A DNA stretch of 9,188 bases from Alphaproteobacteria bacterium (GTDB taxonomy: Bacteria > Pseudomonadota > Alphaproteobacteria > JAEULC01): NCBI GenBank assembly GCA_020851015.1, contig JADZDN010000402.1, positions 1 to 9,188 on the forward strand. The letters are read 5' to 3'. The notes under the pieces are model-generated. The model saw nothing but the letters and a program-made list of their open reading frames with translations, was not told the origin of the DNA and did no database searches. The position numbers and the translations under genes were made by a program. Shown piece after piece: positions 1-5,485 of the stretch. The stretch's first letter is position 1, and every line of letters starts with the position of its first letter.

Positions 1-462
1 TCGATCTTCCGCGGCCTGACGGTCGAGCAGAACATCCGCTCGGTGCTGGAAGTGGTCGAGCCGCGCGCCGACCGCCGCGAGCCGCGGCTGGACGAGCTTC
101 TGGCCGAGTTCAACATCAGCCATCTGCGCCGAACCTCCGCGCTGGCCCTGTCGGGCGGCGAGCGCCGGCGCTGCGAGATCGCGCGCGCCCTTGCCTCGCG
201 CCCCAACTACATGCTGCTCGACGAGCCGTTCGCCGGCATCGACCCGATCGCGGTGCGCGACATCCGCGAGCTGGTGTCGCATCTGCGCGACCGCGGCATC
301 GGCGTGCTGATCACCGATCACAACGTGCGCGAGACGCTCGACATCGTCGATCGCGCCTACATCATCCATGAGGGACGCGTGCTGATGGAAGGCCGTCCGG
401 CCGAGATCGTGGCGACCACGGATGTTCGCCGCGTCTATCTCGGCGACCGGTTCTCCCTGTAG
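1..462 (+). CDS. lptB: LPS export ABC transporter ATP-binding protein LptB (C-terminal part)
   Basis: This is the cytoplasmic ATPase of the LptB2FGC complex, which pulls lipopolysaccharide from the inner membrane toward the outer membrane. The frame is open from base 1, so the gene starts upstream of the window. 153 residues are visible, against about 240-260 for the family; the Walker A half is missing. What remains shows the ABC signature LSGGERRR (codons from 148), a Walker B strand ending [12 protein letters not shown] (from 211) and an H-loop in ITDHNV (His codon 319-321). The motif FAGIDP and the tail ending in YLGDRF are typical of LptB rather than of amino-acid or lipid ABC ATPases. 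rpoN follows after only 24 bp, the conserved lptA-lptB-rpoN order of alphaproteobacteria, so the two are probably co-transcribed. Confidence 0.95.
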   Translation, partial: SIFRGLTVEQNIRSVLEVVEPRADRREPRLDELLAEFNISHLRRTSALALSGGERRRCEIARALASRPNYMLLDEPFAGIDPIAVRDIRELVSHLRDRGIGVLITDHNVRETLDIVDRAYIIHEGRVLMEGRPAEIVATTDVRRVYLGDRFSL

Positions 463-486
463 GGCCCGCGGCCAGCGAACCCAGCC

Positions 487-1974
487 ATGGCCCTCTCCCC
501 GCGCCTCGACCTCCGCCAGAGCCAGAGCCTGGTGATGACGCCGCAGTTGCAGCAGGCGATCAAGCTGCTGCAGCTCTCCAACATCGAGCTGTCGGCCTAC
601 GTCGAAGCTGAGCTGGAGCAGAATCCACTGCTGGAACGCGACGATTCCACTGCCGCGGATGCGCCCGCCGAGGCGACGGACCAGCCTGCCCTTGCCGAGA
701 CGCCCGCCGAGCCGGCCGATCCGGTTGCCGCCGAGACGGCCGCCGCCGTCGACAGCGAGAACTGGAACGACGGCGAATTCGACGACGACGGCGAACGCGT
801 CGACCAGTCGCAATGGAAGCTGAGCAACGGACGCGCCGATTTCGAGGGCGACGACCGCAGCGTCGCCGAGACCGTAAGTCGCGAGAAGAGCCTGCGCGAG
901 CACCTGGTCGAACAGCTCAATGTCGACATCACCGATGCCGGCGACCGGGTGATCGGCTCGCAGCTCGTCGACCTGCTGGACGAACGCGGCTACCTCAGCG
1001 GCACGACAGGGGATGTCGCCGAGCTGCTGGGTTGCGCGCGCGAGCGCGTCGACGCCGTGCTGGCCAAGGTGCAGCGCTTCGATCCACCCGGCATTTTCGC
1101 GCGCGACCTGGCCGAGTGCCTCTCGCTGCAGCTCGCCGAGCGCGACCGGCTGGACCCGGCGATGCGCGCGCTGATCGACAACCTGCCGTTGCTGGCCAAG
1201 CGCGACCTGGCGGGGCTGAAGCGCCTGTGCGGGGTGGACGACGAGGATCTGGCCGAGATGGTCGCCGAGATCAGGGCGCTGAACCCGCGCCCGTCCAGCG
1301 CCTTCGATCGCGAGATGGCCCAGCCCGTCACGCCGGACATCCTGATGCGTCCGCAGCAGGGCGGCGGCTGGATCGTCGAGCTGAATGCGGAGACGTTGCC
1401 GCGCGTGCTGGTCAACCACCGCTACTATACCAAGGTCAACCGCGGCAGCCTCAGCAAGAACGACAAGGAGTACCTCACCGAGCGGTTCCAGGCGGCCAAC
1501 TGGCTGGTCAAGTCGCTGCACCAGCGCGCCACCACGATCCTGCGCGTCGCCAGCGAGATCGTGCGCCAGCAGGATGCGTTCTTCCGCCATGGCGTCAGCC
1601 ACCTGCGGCCGCTGATTCTGCGCGACATCGCCGAGGCGATCGAGATGCACGAAAGCACGGTCAGCCGGGTGACGACCAACAAGTACATGGCGACCCCCCG
1701 CGGACTTTACGAGCTGAAGTATTTCTTCACGTCCGCGATCGCCAATTCCGCCGGCGGCGAGGCCCACTCCGCCGAGGCCGTGCGCTTCCGCATCAAGAGC
1801 CTGATCGATGCCGAGACGCCGCAGGAAATCCTGTCCGACGACCGCATCGTCGAGATCCTACAGACCCAGGGTATCGACATCGCGCGCCGTACGGTCGCGA
1901 AATACCGGGAAGCCCTCCGCATCCCCTCTTCGGTCCAACGAAAGCGGGATAAATCTTTAGTATCAATAGCTTAA
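487..1974 (+). CDS. rpoN: RNA polymerase sigma-54 factor RpoN
   Basis: Sigma-54 directs RNA polymerase to -24/-12 promoters and needs AAA+ enhancer-binding activators. The 495-residue product has every expected part. Region I is residues 1-50, Gln/Leu-rich, with LRQSQSLVMTPQLQQAIKLL and the activator-responsive QNPLLE. Next comes an Asp/Glu/Ala-rich linker of about 50-120 (region II), then the core-binding domain. The -12-binding helix-turn-helix lies near 377-400 (RDIAEAIEMHESTVSRVT), and the RpoN box ARRTVAKYRE is at 466-475. The ATG at 487 starts the canonical N terminus, although no strong Shine-Dalgarno precedes it; coupling to lptB 24 bp upstream is likely. The last seven codons (KSLVSIA) are AT-rich and extend slightly past the usual end. 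The downstream neighbour is ptsN, but hpf is missing from between them. Confidence 0.98.
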   Translation: MALSPRLDLRQSQSLVMTPQLQQAIKLLQLSNIELSAYVEAELEQNPLLERDDSTAADAPAEATDQPALAETPAEPADPVAAETAAAVDSENWNDGEFDDDGERVDQSQWKLSNGRADFEGDDRSVAETVSREKSLREHLVEQLNVDITDAGDRVIGSQLVDLLDERGYLSGTTGDVAELLGCARERVDAVLAKVQRFDPPGIFARDLAECLSLQLAERDRLDPAMRALIDNLPLLAKRDLAGLKRLCGVDDEDLAEMVAEIRALNPRPSSAFDREMAQPVTPDILMRPQQGGGWIVELNAETLPRVLVNHRYYTKVNRGSLSKNDKEYLTERFQAANWLVKSLHQRATTILRVASEIVRQQDAFFRHGVSHLRPLILRDIAEAIEMHESTVSRVTTNKYMATPRGLYELKYFFTSAIANSAGGEAHSAEAVRFRIKSLIDAETPQEILSDDRIVEILQTQGIDIARRTVAKYREALRIPSSVQRKRDKSLVSIA

Positions 1975-2374
1975 TTGGCCTGTCCGGGGGCCGTACGCAG
2001 CCTCGTTCTTATTGACTCCTTAACCCGCCGAAACTATGGTGCCGCGCGTTGCGGTAACGGCCTTCTCCCCCACGGGCCATCGGGGCCTGCCGGGGCGGTC
2101 GCCGCGAAAACCCCGCCGATGCCGGGCTGAACCGGTCGGAACGGGCGATGGCTCGGACAGTTAGTACATGCGCGTCGCCGGTGCGGCCGGCTACGGGTTC
2201 GAATACAGGTACAAGCCGAGGTTCAAGAGCGACGGCGGCGACCAACAGCGAATTCCGGCTGGGAAATTGTGTCGAGTGACCGATGGCGGAAAACCGCCGC
2301 GGCCAGCCGCGCAATGGCGCTTGCCGGGCTCTGACGGTCGGAACACGGCGTGGATTTCGGGGGACCCCAGGAAC
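1975..2374 (+). other. 400-bp rpoN-ptsN spacer without hpf
   Basis: No convincing gene lies here. In related genomes this interval normally holds hpf (ribosome hibernation promoting factor). I see a promoter at 2012-2040 and a stem-loop at 2116-2139 (CCGA-tg-CCGG, loop GCTGAA, CCGG-TCGG; eight pairs with a 2-nt bulge). A small GGCGG-AAAA-CCGCC hairpin sits at 2285-2298. Short open frames at 2036-2164 and 2148-2280 (about 42 residues each) resemble no family I know. The ptsN frame stays open back to 2168, but that extra peptide does not look like EIIA or a known domain. The segment could be a long ptsN leader, a small RNA gene, or what is left after an hpf deletion. Confidence 0.6.
2012..2040 (+). 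promoter_or_regulatory. Sigma-70-type promoter upstream of ptsN
   Basis: TTGACT at 2012-2017 and TATGGT at 2035-2040 are separated by exactly 17 bp, close to housekeeping consensus. Transcription would begin near 2047. That lies 37 bp past the rpoN stop and about 328 nt before the ptsN ATG, so ptsN can be expressed independently of lptB-rpoN. This position would have served hpf in a normal rpoN-hpf-ptsN arrangement. It is a motif match only, with no expression data. Confidence 0.55.
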
Positions 2375-2839
2375 ATGGACATCAGCGATCTTCTGACGCC
2401 GGACCGCGTCATCGCCCATCTCAAGGCCGCCACCAAGAAACAGGCCCTGCAGGAATTGGCCCGCCGCGCGGCCGCCTTCACCGGCGTCCACGAGCGCCAG
2501 ATCCTGGAAGTCCTGCTTGAACGCGAAAAACTTGGGACCACCGGCGTGGGCCATGGCATCGCCATCCCCCATGGCAAGCTGGGAAGCGTCGACCGCCTTT
2601 ACGGCATGTTCGCGAGGCTGGACGCGCCGATCGATTTCGACTCGATCGACGAGCAACCGGTCGACCTGATCTTCTTGCTGCTGGCGCCGGAGTCGGCCGG
2701 CGCCGATCACCTGAAGGCGCTGGCCAGGGTTTCGCGCCTGCTGCGCGACCGGTCGTTCTGCGAGAAGCTTCGCGGATCGTCCAGCAGCGATGCGCTCTAC
2801 GCGCTCCTCGCGGATGCGCCCACCAGCCACGCCGCCTGA
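2375..2839 (+). CDS. ptsN: PTS IIA-like nitrogen regulatory protein PtsN (EIIA-Ntr)
   Basis: EIIA-Ntr is the terminal phosphoacceptor of the nitrogen PTS (PtsP-PtsO-PtsN). It controls potassium transport, nitrogen and carbon responses by protein contacts rather than by sugar transport. The 154-residue product fits the family length. It begins MDISDLLTPDRVIAHLKA, has the phosphorylation-site motif HGIAIPHGK with His66 as the likely phosphorylated residue, and carries the C-terminal FLLLAPESAGADHLKALARVS segment. The frame stays open to an ATG at 2168, which would add 69 residues. I chose 2375 because homologous EIIA proteins start at MDISDLL and the extension has no EIIA features. It follows rpoN as in other proteobacteria, but at an unusual distance of 400 bp. 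Confidence 0.95.
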   Translation: MDISDLLTPDRVIAHLKAATKKQALQELARRAAAFTGVHERQILEVLLEREKLGTTGVGHGIAIPHGKLGSVDRLYGMFARLDAPIDFDSIDEQPVDLIFLLLAPESAGADHLKALARVSRLLRDRSFCEKLRGSSSSDALYALLADAPTSHAA

Positions 2840-2844
2840 CCGGC

Positions 2845-2861
2845 CGGGGCCCTCGGCCCCG
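2845..2861. terminator. GC-rich stem-loop between convergent ptsN and DUF1150 gene
   Basis: CGGGGCC (2845-2851), loop CTC, GGCCCCG (2855-2861) form a perfect 7-bp all-GC stem. It sits in the 33-bp gap between two converging genes, where a bidirectional terminator would be useful. No U-tract follows on either strand, so it is not a textbook intrinsic terminator and may only pause polymerase or protect 3' ends. Confidence 0.45.
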
Positions 2862-2872
2862 CCAGCTCGATT

Positions 2873-3094
2873 TCAGTGGATGCTGACGGGTTCGAGGTCG
2901 TGCTGGCGGCAGGCCGCGATCGCGGTCTCGCGATCGGCCAGCCGCGCCATCTCGGAACCGTCCGCGGCATGGATCGACCAGAACGGCTGGTCGTTCAGTA
3001 CCTGCCGGCGGACATACACCAGCTGATGCAGGCCGAGCGTCGCCAGGTCGCCGGGCGAGATCGTCTTCAGTTTCTGTACGGTCTGTTCGTTCAT
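2873..3094 (-). CDS. DUF1150 family protein
   Basis: A 73-residue cytoplasmic protein of unknown function that matches the alphaproteobacterial DUF1150 pattern. It has a YVRR strand near 27-30, a hydrophobic WSIHAADGSEMARLADRETA core (39-58) and a C terminus reading CRQHDLEPVSIH. Members are about 70-90 residues long and are often found directly downstream of an hsp20 gene, as here (23-bp gap). The ATG at 3094 has an excellent Shine-Dalgarno, AAGGAAGG, at 3101-3108 with a 6-nt spacer. It is probably co-transcribed with hsp20 and therefore heat-induced. A role as a chaperone partner is inferred from neighbourhood only. No catalytic residues, signal peptide or membrane segment can be seen. Confidence 0.85.
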   Translation of the reverse strand: MNEQTVQKLKTISPGDLATLGLHQLVYVRRQVLNDQPFWSIHAADGSEMARLADRETAIAACRQHDLEPVSIH

Positions 3095-3117
3095 GACTTG
3101 CCTTCCTTCCCCCGGCT

Positions 3118-3609
3118 TTACCCTGGGCGACCCGCGGACCGGGGCCTGCCGACGGCGAGCTGTTGAGCACTGTCGCCCTCGCCGTCCTCGGTATCGACCG
3201 GTTCACGCGTGATCTTGACCGTCCGCACCCGGCTTTCCGGCTGCGGACGCACCAGGTCGATATGAAGCAGCCCGTGTTCCAGCCGCGCGCCGGTCACCTC
3301 CAGACCTTCGGCAAGGATAAAGCTGCGCTGGAACTGCCGCGCGGCGATGCCGCGATGCAGGTATACCCGCTCCTCGTCCTGCGCCTGCTTGCCGCGGACC
3401 AAGAGCTGGTTGTCCTCGACCTGGATCGCGAGGTCGTCCTCGCGAAACCCGGCGACGGCAAGGGTAATGCGCAGCCCATGCTCGCCGACCTGTTCGATAT
3501 TGTACGGGGGGTAGCCCTCGGCGCCGGCCTTGCCGACCCGGTCGAGCATGCGCTCGACATGGTCGAAACCCAGCAGCAGCGGGCTGTTGAACAGCGACAG
3601 TCGCGTCAC
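3118..3609 (-). CDS. Small heat-shock protein, Hsp20/IbpA type
   Basis: An ATP-independent holdase that binds unfolding proteins in large oligomers and hands them to DnaK/ClpB. The 163-residue product shows a short N-terminal arm (TRLSLFNSPLLLGFDHVERM) and the motif GYPPYNIE at about 32-39. An alpha-crystallin domain of about 35-121 follows, including AVAGFREDDLAI, and the closing GLLHIDLVRPQPE (113-125) contains the conserved G-x-L pattern. The C-terminal tail is acidic then basic. I chose the GTG at 3609: AAGGAGGAG at 3617-3625 lies 7 nt upstream, and relatives begin (M)TRxSLFNSPLLLGFD. The ATG at 3645 would add 12 residues and put the ribosome site inside the gene. It is the first gene of an hsp20-DUF1150 pair and has a sigma-32-like promoter and a thermometer-like leader. 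Confidence 0.95.
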   Translation of the reverse strand: MTRLSLFNSPLLLGFDHVERMLDRVGKAGAEGYPPYNIEQVGEHGLRITLAVAGFREDDLAIQVEDNQLLVRGKQAQDEERVYLHRGIAARQFQRSFILAEGLEVTGARLEHGLLHIDLVRPQPESRVRTVKITREPVDTEDGEGDSAQQLAVGRPRSAGRPG

Positions 3610-3616
3610 GGCCACC

Positions 3617-3705
3617 CTCCTCCTTATGAGCGAGTCGGCTTCCACGGGATCGATCGAACCGCCGGCAGGCGCTTTCGATTCGGGCGGCCCCTGGTGGCAC
3701 CGCCA
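3617..3705 (-). promoter_or_regulatory. ROSE-like RNA thermometer in the hsp20 leader
   Basis: The roughly 96-nt leader folds into stacked hairpins, reading the minus strand. The last one (3617-3634) pairs CUCGCUC with GAGGAG of the Shine-Dalgarno through six Watson-Crick pairs around a single extra G, with loop AUAAG. ROSE thermometers carry the pentamer UYGCU facing the ribosome site with a non-canonical G, and UCGCU is exactly that. A second hairpin (3653-3679) has ATCGAA/TTCGAT arms stacked on CGCC/GGCG. A weaker GGCGG/CCGCC pairing lies further 5'. ROSE elements are known upstream of small heat-shock genes in alpha- and gammaproteobacteria. The fold was done by eye, without energy calculation. 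Confidence 0.6.
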
Positions 3706-3711
3706 GAGCTT

Positions 3712-3739
3712 ATGTGGGGACCGTTAACAGAGGATCAAG
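3712..3739 (-). promoter_or_regulatory. Sigma-32 (RpoH)-type promoter of hsp20
   Basis: On the minus strand, CTTGATC (3739-3733) and CCCCACAT (3719-3712) are separated by 13 bp. The heat-shock sigma consensus is CTTGAAA-N(11-16)-CCCCATnT, so the -35 core CTTGA and the CCCC of the -10 element match. It lies about 100 bp before the hsp20 GTG, leaving room for the structured leader. The assignment is supported by the identity of the gene it serves. Confidence 0.65.
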
Positions 3740-3785
3740 GGTGGGCACCGCGCCATGCCCCGCGCTTAACCCGCTGGCGCGACGG

Positions 3786-3878
3786 TCAATTGCGGCGCGA
3801 TACCCAGGCCAAGGTCAGCGCGAACACGAAAAACGCGGCGATGGTCCCGGCCAGGAAGGCCAGGTTGATGGCATCCAT
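3786..3878 (-). CDS. 30-residue single-pass membrane peptide
   Basis: A small gene below the usual ORF cut-off. The product begins MDAINLAFLAGTIAAFFVFA, continues LTLAWVSRRN and ends at TGA. Residues 5-25 form one hydrophobic helix with a short positively charged cytoplasmic tail (SRRN), so it should sit in the inner membrane with its N terminus outside. Support for coding: ATG at 3878, Shine-Dalgarno AGGGAGG at 3884-3890 with a 5-nt spacer, strongly G/C third positions, and an upstream FNR/FixK box. I recall similar tiny alphaproteobacterial proteins (an AFLAGTIAAF-like core) but cannot name a characterised function. By size it resembles accessory subunits of terminal oxidases (CydX, CcoQ types), without clear sequence identity. 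Confidence 0.7.
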   Translation of the reverse strand: MDAINLAFLAGTIAAFFVFALTLAWVSRRN

Positions 3879-3935
3879 GCTTCCCTCCCTTGCAAGTGGG
3901 AAGAAAGCGATGGCATTGGCGCCGCCGGGCCGGCG

Positions 3936-3949
3936 TTGATTCAGATCAA
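3936..3949 (-). promoter_or_regulatory. FNR/FixK-type box (anaerobox)
   Basis: TTGAT-TCAG-ATCAA on the plus strand (TTGAT-CTGA-ATCAA on the minus) is a perfect match to the TTGATnnnnATCAA operator of FNR, FixK and Anr. Its centre is 64 bp upstream of the ATG of the 30-residue membrane peptide. A class II activated start (-41.5) would give a leader of about 23 nt, which fits. It lies 27 bp past the end of the 63-residue gene and no other gene starts nearby, so the micro-peptide is the obvious target. Confidence 0.75.
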
Positions 3950-3975
3950 TGCGCCGATCCGACGTTTCGCGGCAG

Positions 3976-4167
3976 CTACAGCCGCGTCACGCGGTCGGGC
4001 TGTTCGCCGATCGACTTCCGGCACCAGTCCAGCCCCTGCTGCTCGGCATCCTCCGGCAACGAGGTTGGGCGGCTGACCCCCAGGCGCTTGCCGTCGCGCC
4101 ACACCGACCAGAGGTACTGGCTCGACCCGTCCAGGTTCTTCCAGTGCTCGATGATCAGCTCGATCAT
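3976..4167 (-). CDS. Hypothetical 63-residue protein
   Basis: A small soluble, tryptophan-rich protein of unknown function. It opens MIELIIEHWKNLDGSSQYLW, has a predicted beta-strand pair around SVWRDGKRLG (21-30), then a helical part containing EDAEQQGLDWCRKSIG, and ends QPDRVTRL. Third codon positions are almost all G or C, as in the core genes, which supports real coding. GGAGG lies 12 nt before the ATG at 4167, a somewhat long spacing. I have the impression that proteins with an IEHW.N.DGS...WSVWRDGKR start and a PDR(V/I)TRL end recur in alphaproteobacteria, but I cannot assign a family. There is no signal peptide or membrane segment. It is the last native-looking gene before the lower-GC restriction-modification cassette. 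Confidence 0.65.
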   Translation of the reverse strand: MIELIIEHWKNLDGSSQYLWSVWRDGKRLGVSRPTSLPEDAEQQGLDWCRKSIGEQPDRVTRL

Positions 4168-4300
4168 GGCGAGGCGTATCCTCCGCGGCGCGCCGGTGAA
4201 GGGGCGTTGCCGCTGCTCCAGCGTCGATCATCACGCCGTTTGGGGGTGGGGCGCAACAAGACATCTCTCGTCCTACAAGACGATGGCGAAATCCAATCTA

Positions 4301-4320
4301 ATTGACGTCTAGACGTCAAT
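4301..4320. promoter_or_regulatory. Perfect 20-bp palindrome over the methyltransferase promoter
   Basis: ATTGACGTCTAGACGTCAAT is identical to its reverse complement; the neighbouring bases on either side do not extend the symmetry. It ends 28 bp before the methyltransferase ATG and covers the -35 hexamer and much of the spacer of the promoter at 4302-4330. That is the classical position for a dimeric repressor. A terminator role is unlikely because there is no loop and no U-tract. Confidence 0.75.
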
Positions 4321-4330
4321 CGGCTATTTG
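4302..4330 (+). promoter_or_regulatory. Promoter of the methyltransferase gene
   Basis: TTGACG (4302-4307) and TATTTG (4325-4330) with a 17-bp spacer form a plausible sigma-70 promoter. Transcription would start near 4337, only about a dozen bases before the ATG at 4349, so the leader is very short. The -35 hexamer is the left arm of the palindrome; a protein bound there would block polymerase. Confidence 0.55.
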
Positions 4331-4348
4331 GATCGGCGGGGGTAGCGT

Positions 4349-5485
4349 ATGGCATTGGCACCAGGCATCGTTAGAGATTCCATCATCAAATTTCTTTCAA
4401 CGTTCGGAGGCGAAGCGTCGGTTGCCCAAATAGGGGCAGCAGTCGCAACACGACTCGGCGAGGTTCCCGCTTCGTCAATTCGGTCCTACCTAAATTTGAA
4501 TGTCCCGGACATATTCGAACGGGTGGGACGTGGGCGATATCGACTAGCCTTACACGATCAAGCAACCTACTCGACACGATTCGAGCCTGCCGTTGTCGAG
4601 GGTCGCGCAAAGCTCTTTCATGCAAACTGTTTCGATTGGATCGCCGCCCAAGCAGCGGCGAGTGTCCATGCCGTCGTAACTGATCCGCCCTATGGTCTTG
4701 TCGAGTACTCCGAAAAGGAGCAGACAAAACTACGACGCGGCAAGGGAGGAATTTGGCGAATTCCACCTTCCTTTGATGGCCACAAACGCTCCCCACTGCC
4801 TCGCTTTACCGTGTTGGGAGAAGCCGATCGCAAGGCGTTGCATGTCTTCTTCAAGCGGCTTGGTATCTTGCTTTGCCGCGTGCTCGTACCAGGCGCAAAC
4901 GTCATTGTGGCCAGCAATCCTCTTCTCTGCCATGTAGTCGCATCAGCAATGTCGGAGGCAGGACTGGAGTTGAGAGGATCGATTGTCCGACTGACCATGA
5001 CAATGCGCGGAGGAGATCGGCCAAAGAACGCCCATATCGAATTTCAGAACATAAGTGTAATGCCACGTTCGATGTGGGAGCCGTGGGTCGTCCTCCGGCG
5101 CCCTTTGGATGGACGGGCGCAAGACAACCTTCGAAAGTGGAAAACTGGCGGATTTCAGCGCCCGTCAGCGCAAAAACCGTTCGGTGATGTCATTCGTTCG
5201 AATCCCACTCCGAAAGCAGAACGTCGCATCGCGCCTCACCCGTCGCTCAAACCGCAAGAGTTCCTACGAAATATCGTCAAAGCCGCGCTGCCGCTGGGAG
5301 AAGGTGTGGTGCTTGATCCCTTTGCCGGATCTGGCTCGACATTGGCGGCCGCCAATGCGGTAGGGTATCATAGCATCGGCGTCGAATCCGATCCCCAATA
5401 CGTGAAGCTGGCCGCGAAAGCTATTCCCCGGCTATCGCTACTTCGACAGGTAAATCCAATTCTGGCGAAGCTTGCGTATTCCTAA
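4349..5485 (+). CDS. Type II DNA methyltransferase, beta class (N4-cytosine or N6-adenine), with N-terminal winged-helix-like domain
   Basis: Transfers methyl from S-adenosylmethionine to an exocyclic amino group of DNA and would protect host DNA from the adjacent endonuclease. The 378-residue product has the permuted beta-class order: catalytic motif IV TDPPYG at 111-116, a central variable target-recognition region of about 120-290, the motif-X-like HPSLKPQEFLRNIV at 297-310, then SAM-binding motif I DPFAGSGST at 323-331, followed by GVES (344-347). DPPY allows either N6-adenine or N4-cytosine. Residues 1-66 (RDSIIKFLSTFGGEASVAQI through VGRGRYRL) look like a winged-helix/HARE-type domain. 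ATG 4349 follows a G-run (GCGGGGGTAG). Composition and codon use differ from the flanking genes. The 3' end overlaps the convergent endonuclease gene by 48 bp. Confidence 0.92.
   Translation: MALAPGIVRDSIIKFLSTFGGEASVAQIGAAVATRLGEVPASSIRSYLNLNVPDIFERVGRGRYRLALHDQATYSTRFEPAVVEGRAKLFHANCFDWIAAQAAASVHAVVTDPPYGLVEYSEKEQTKLRRGKGGIWRIPPSFDGHKRSPLPRFTVLGEADRKALHVFFKRLGILLCRVLVPGANVIVASNPLLCHVVASAMSEAGLELRGSIVRLTMTMRGGDRPKNAHIEFQNISVMPRSMWEPWVVLRRPLDGRAQDNLRKWKTGGFQRPSAQKPFGDVIRSNPTPKAERRIAPHPSLKPQEFLRNIVKAALPLGEGVVLDPFAGSGSTLAAANAVGYHSIGVESDPQYVKLAAKAIPRLSLLRQVNPILAKLAYS

Noticed and set aside
2168..2374. In-frame 69-residue N-terminal extension of PtsN
   Set aside because: EIIA-Ntr proteins start at the MDISDLL region. 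The extension has no recognisable domain and no good ribosome site at 2168.
2320..2374. Peptide DGRNTAWISGDP resembling the DGNIGWIDP end of long HPF proteins, as a decayed hpf
   Set aside because: Only a handful of residues match and nothing upstream in any frame looks like the rest of HPF, so it is too weak to call a pseudogene.
2009..2830. 273-codon open frame on the minus strand through ptsN
   Set aside because: A shadow frame of GC-rich DNA. The plus strand encodes a clear PtsN and the antisense product is Arg/Gly/Ala-rich with no domain.
3610..3645. ATG start at 3645 for hsp20
   Set aside because: The strong Shine-Dalgarno at 3617-3625 points to GTG 3609, where family members begin. 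The longer form would bury it in the coding region.
3691..3710. TGGCAC at 3694-3699 as a sigma-54 -24 element
   Set aside because: No TTGC/-12 element follows at the required spacing.
4168..4300. tRNA or attachment site at the left edge of the low-GC cassette
   Set aside because: No cloverleaf-like segment or integrase gene is visible, and no long direct repeat matches the right edge.
4168..4348. A separate controller (C) protein gene upstream of the methyltransferase
   Set aside because: No helix-turn-helix ORF of about 70-90 codons with a start and ribosome site is visible on either strand here. The frames present are shadows of the 63-residue gene or run without coding bias.
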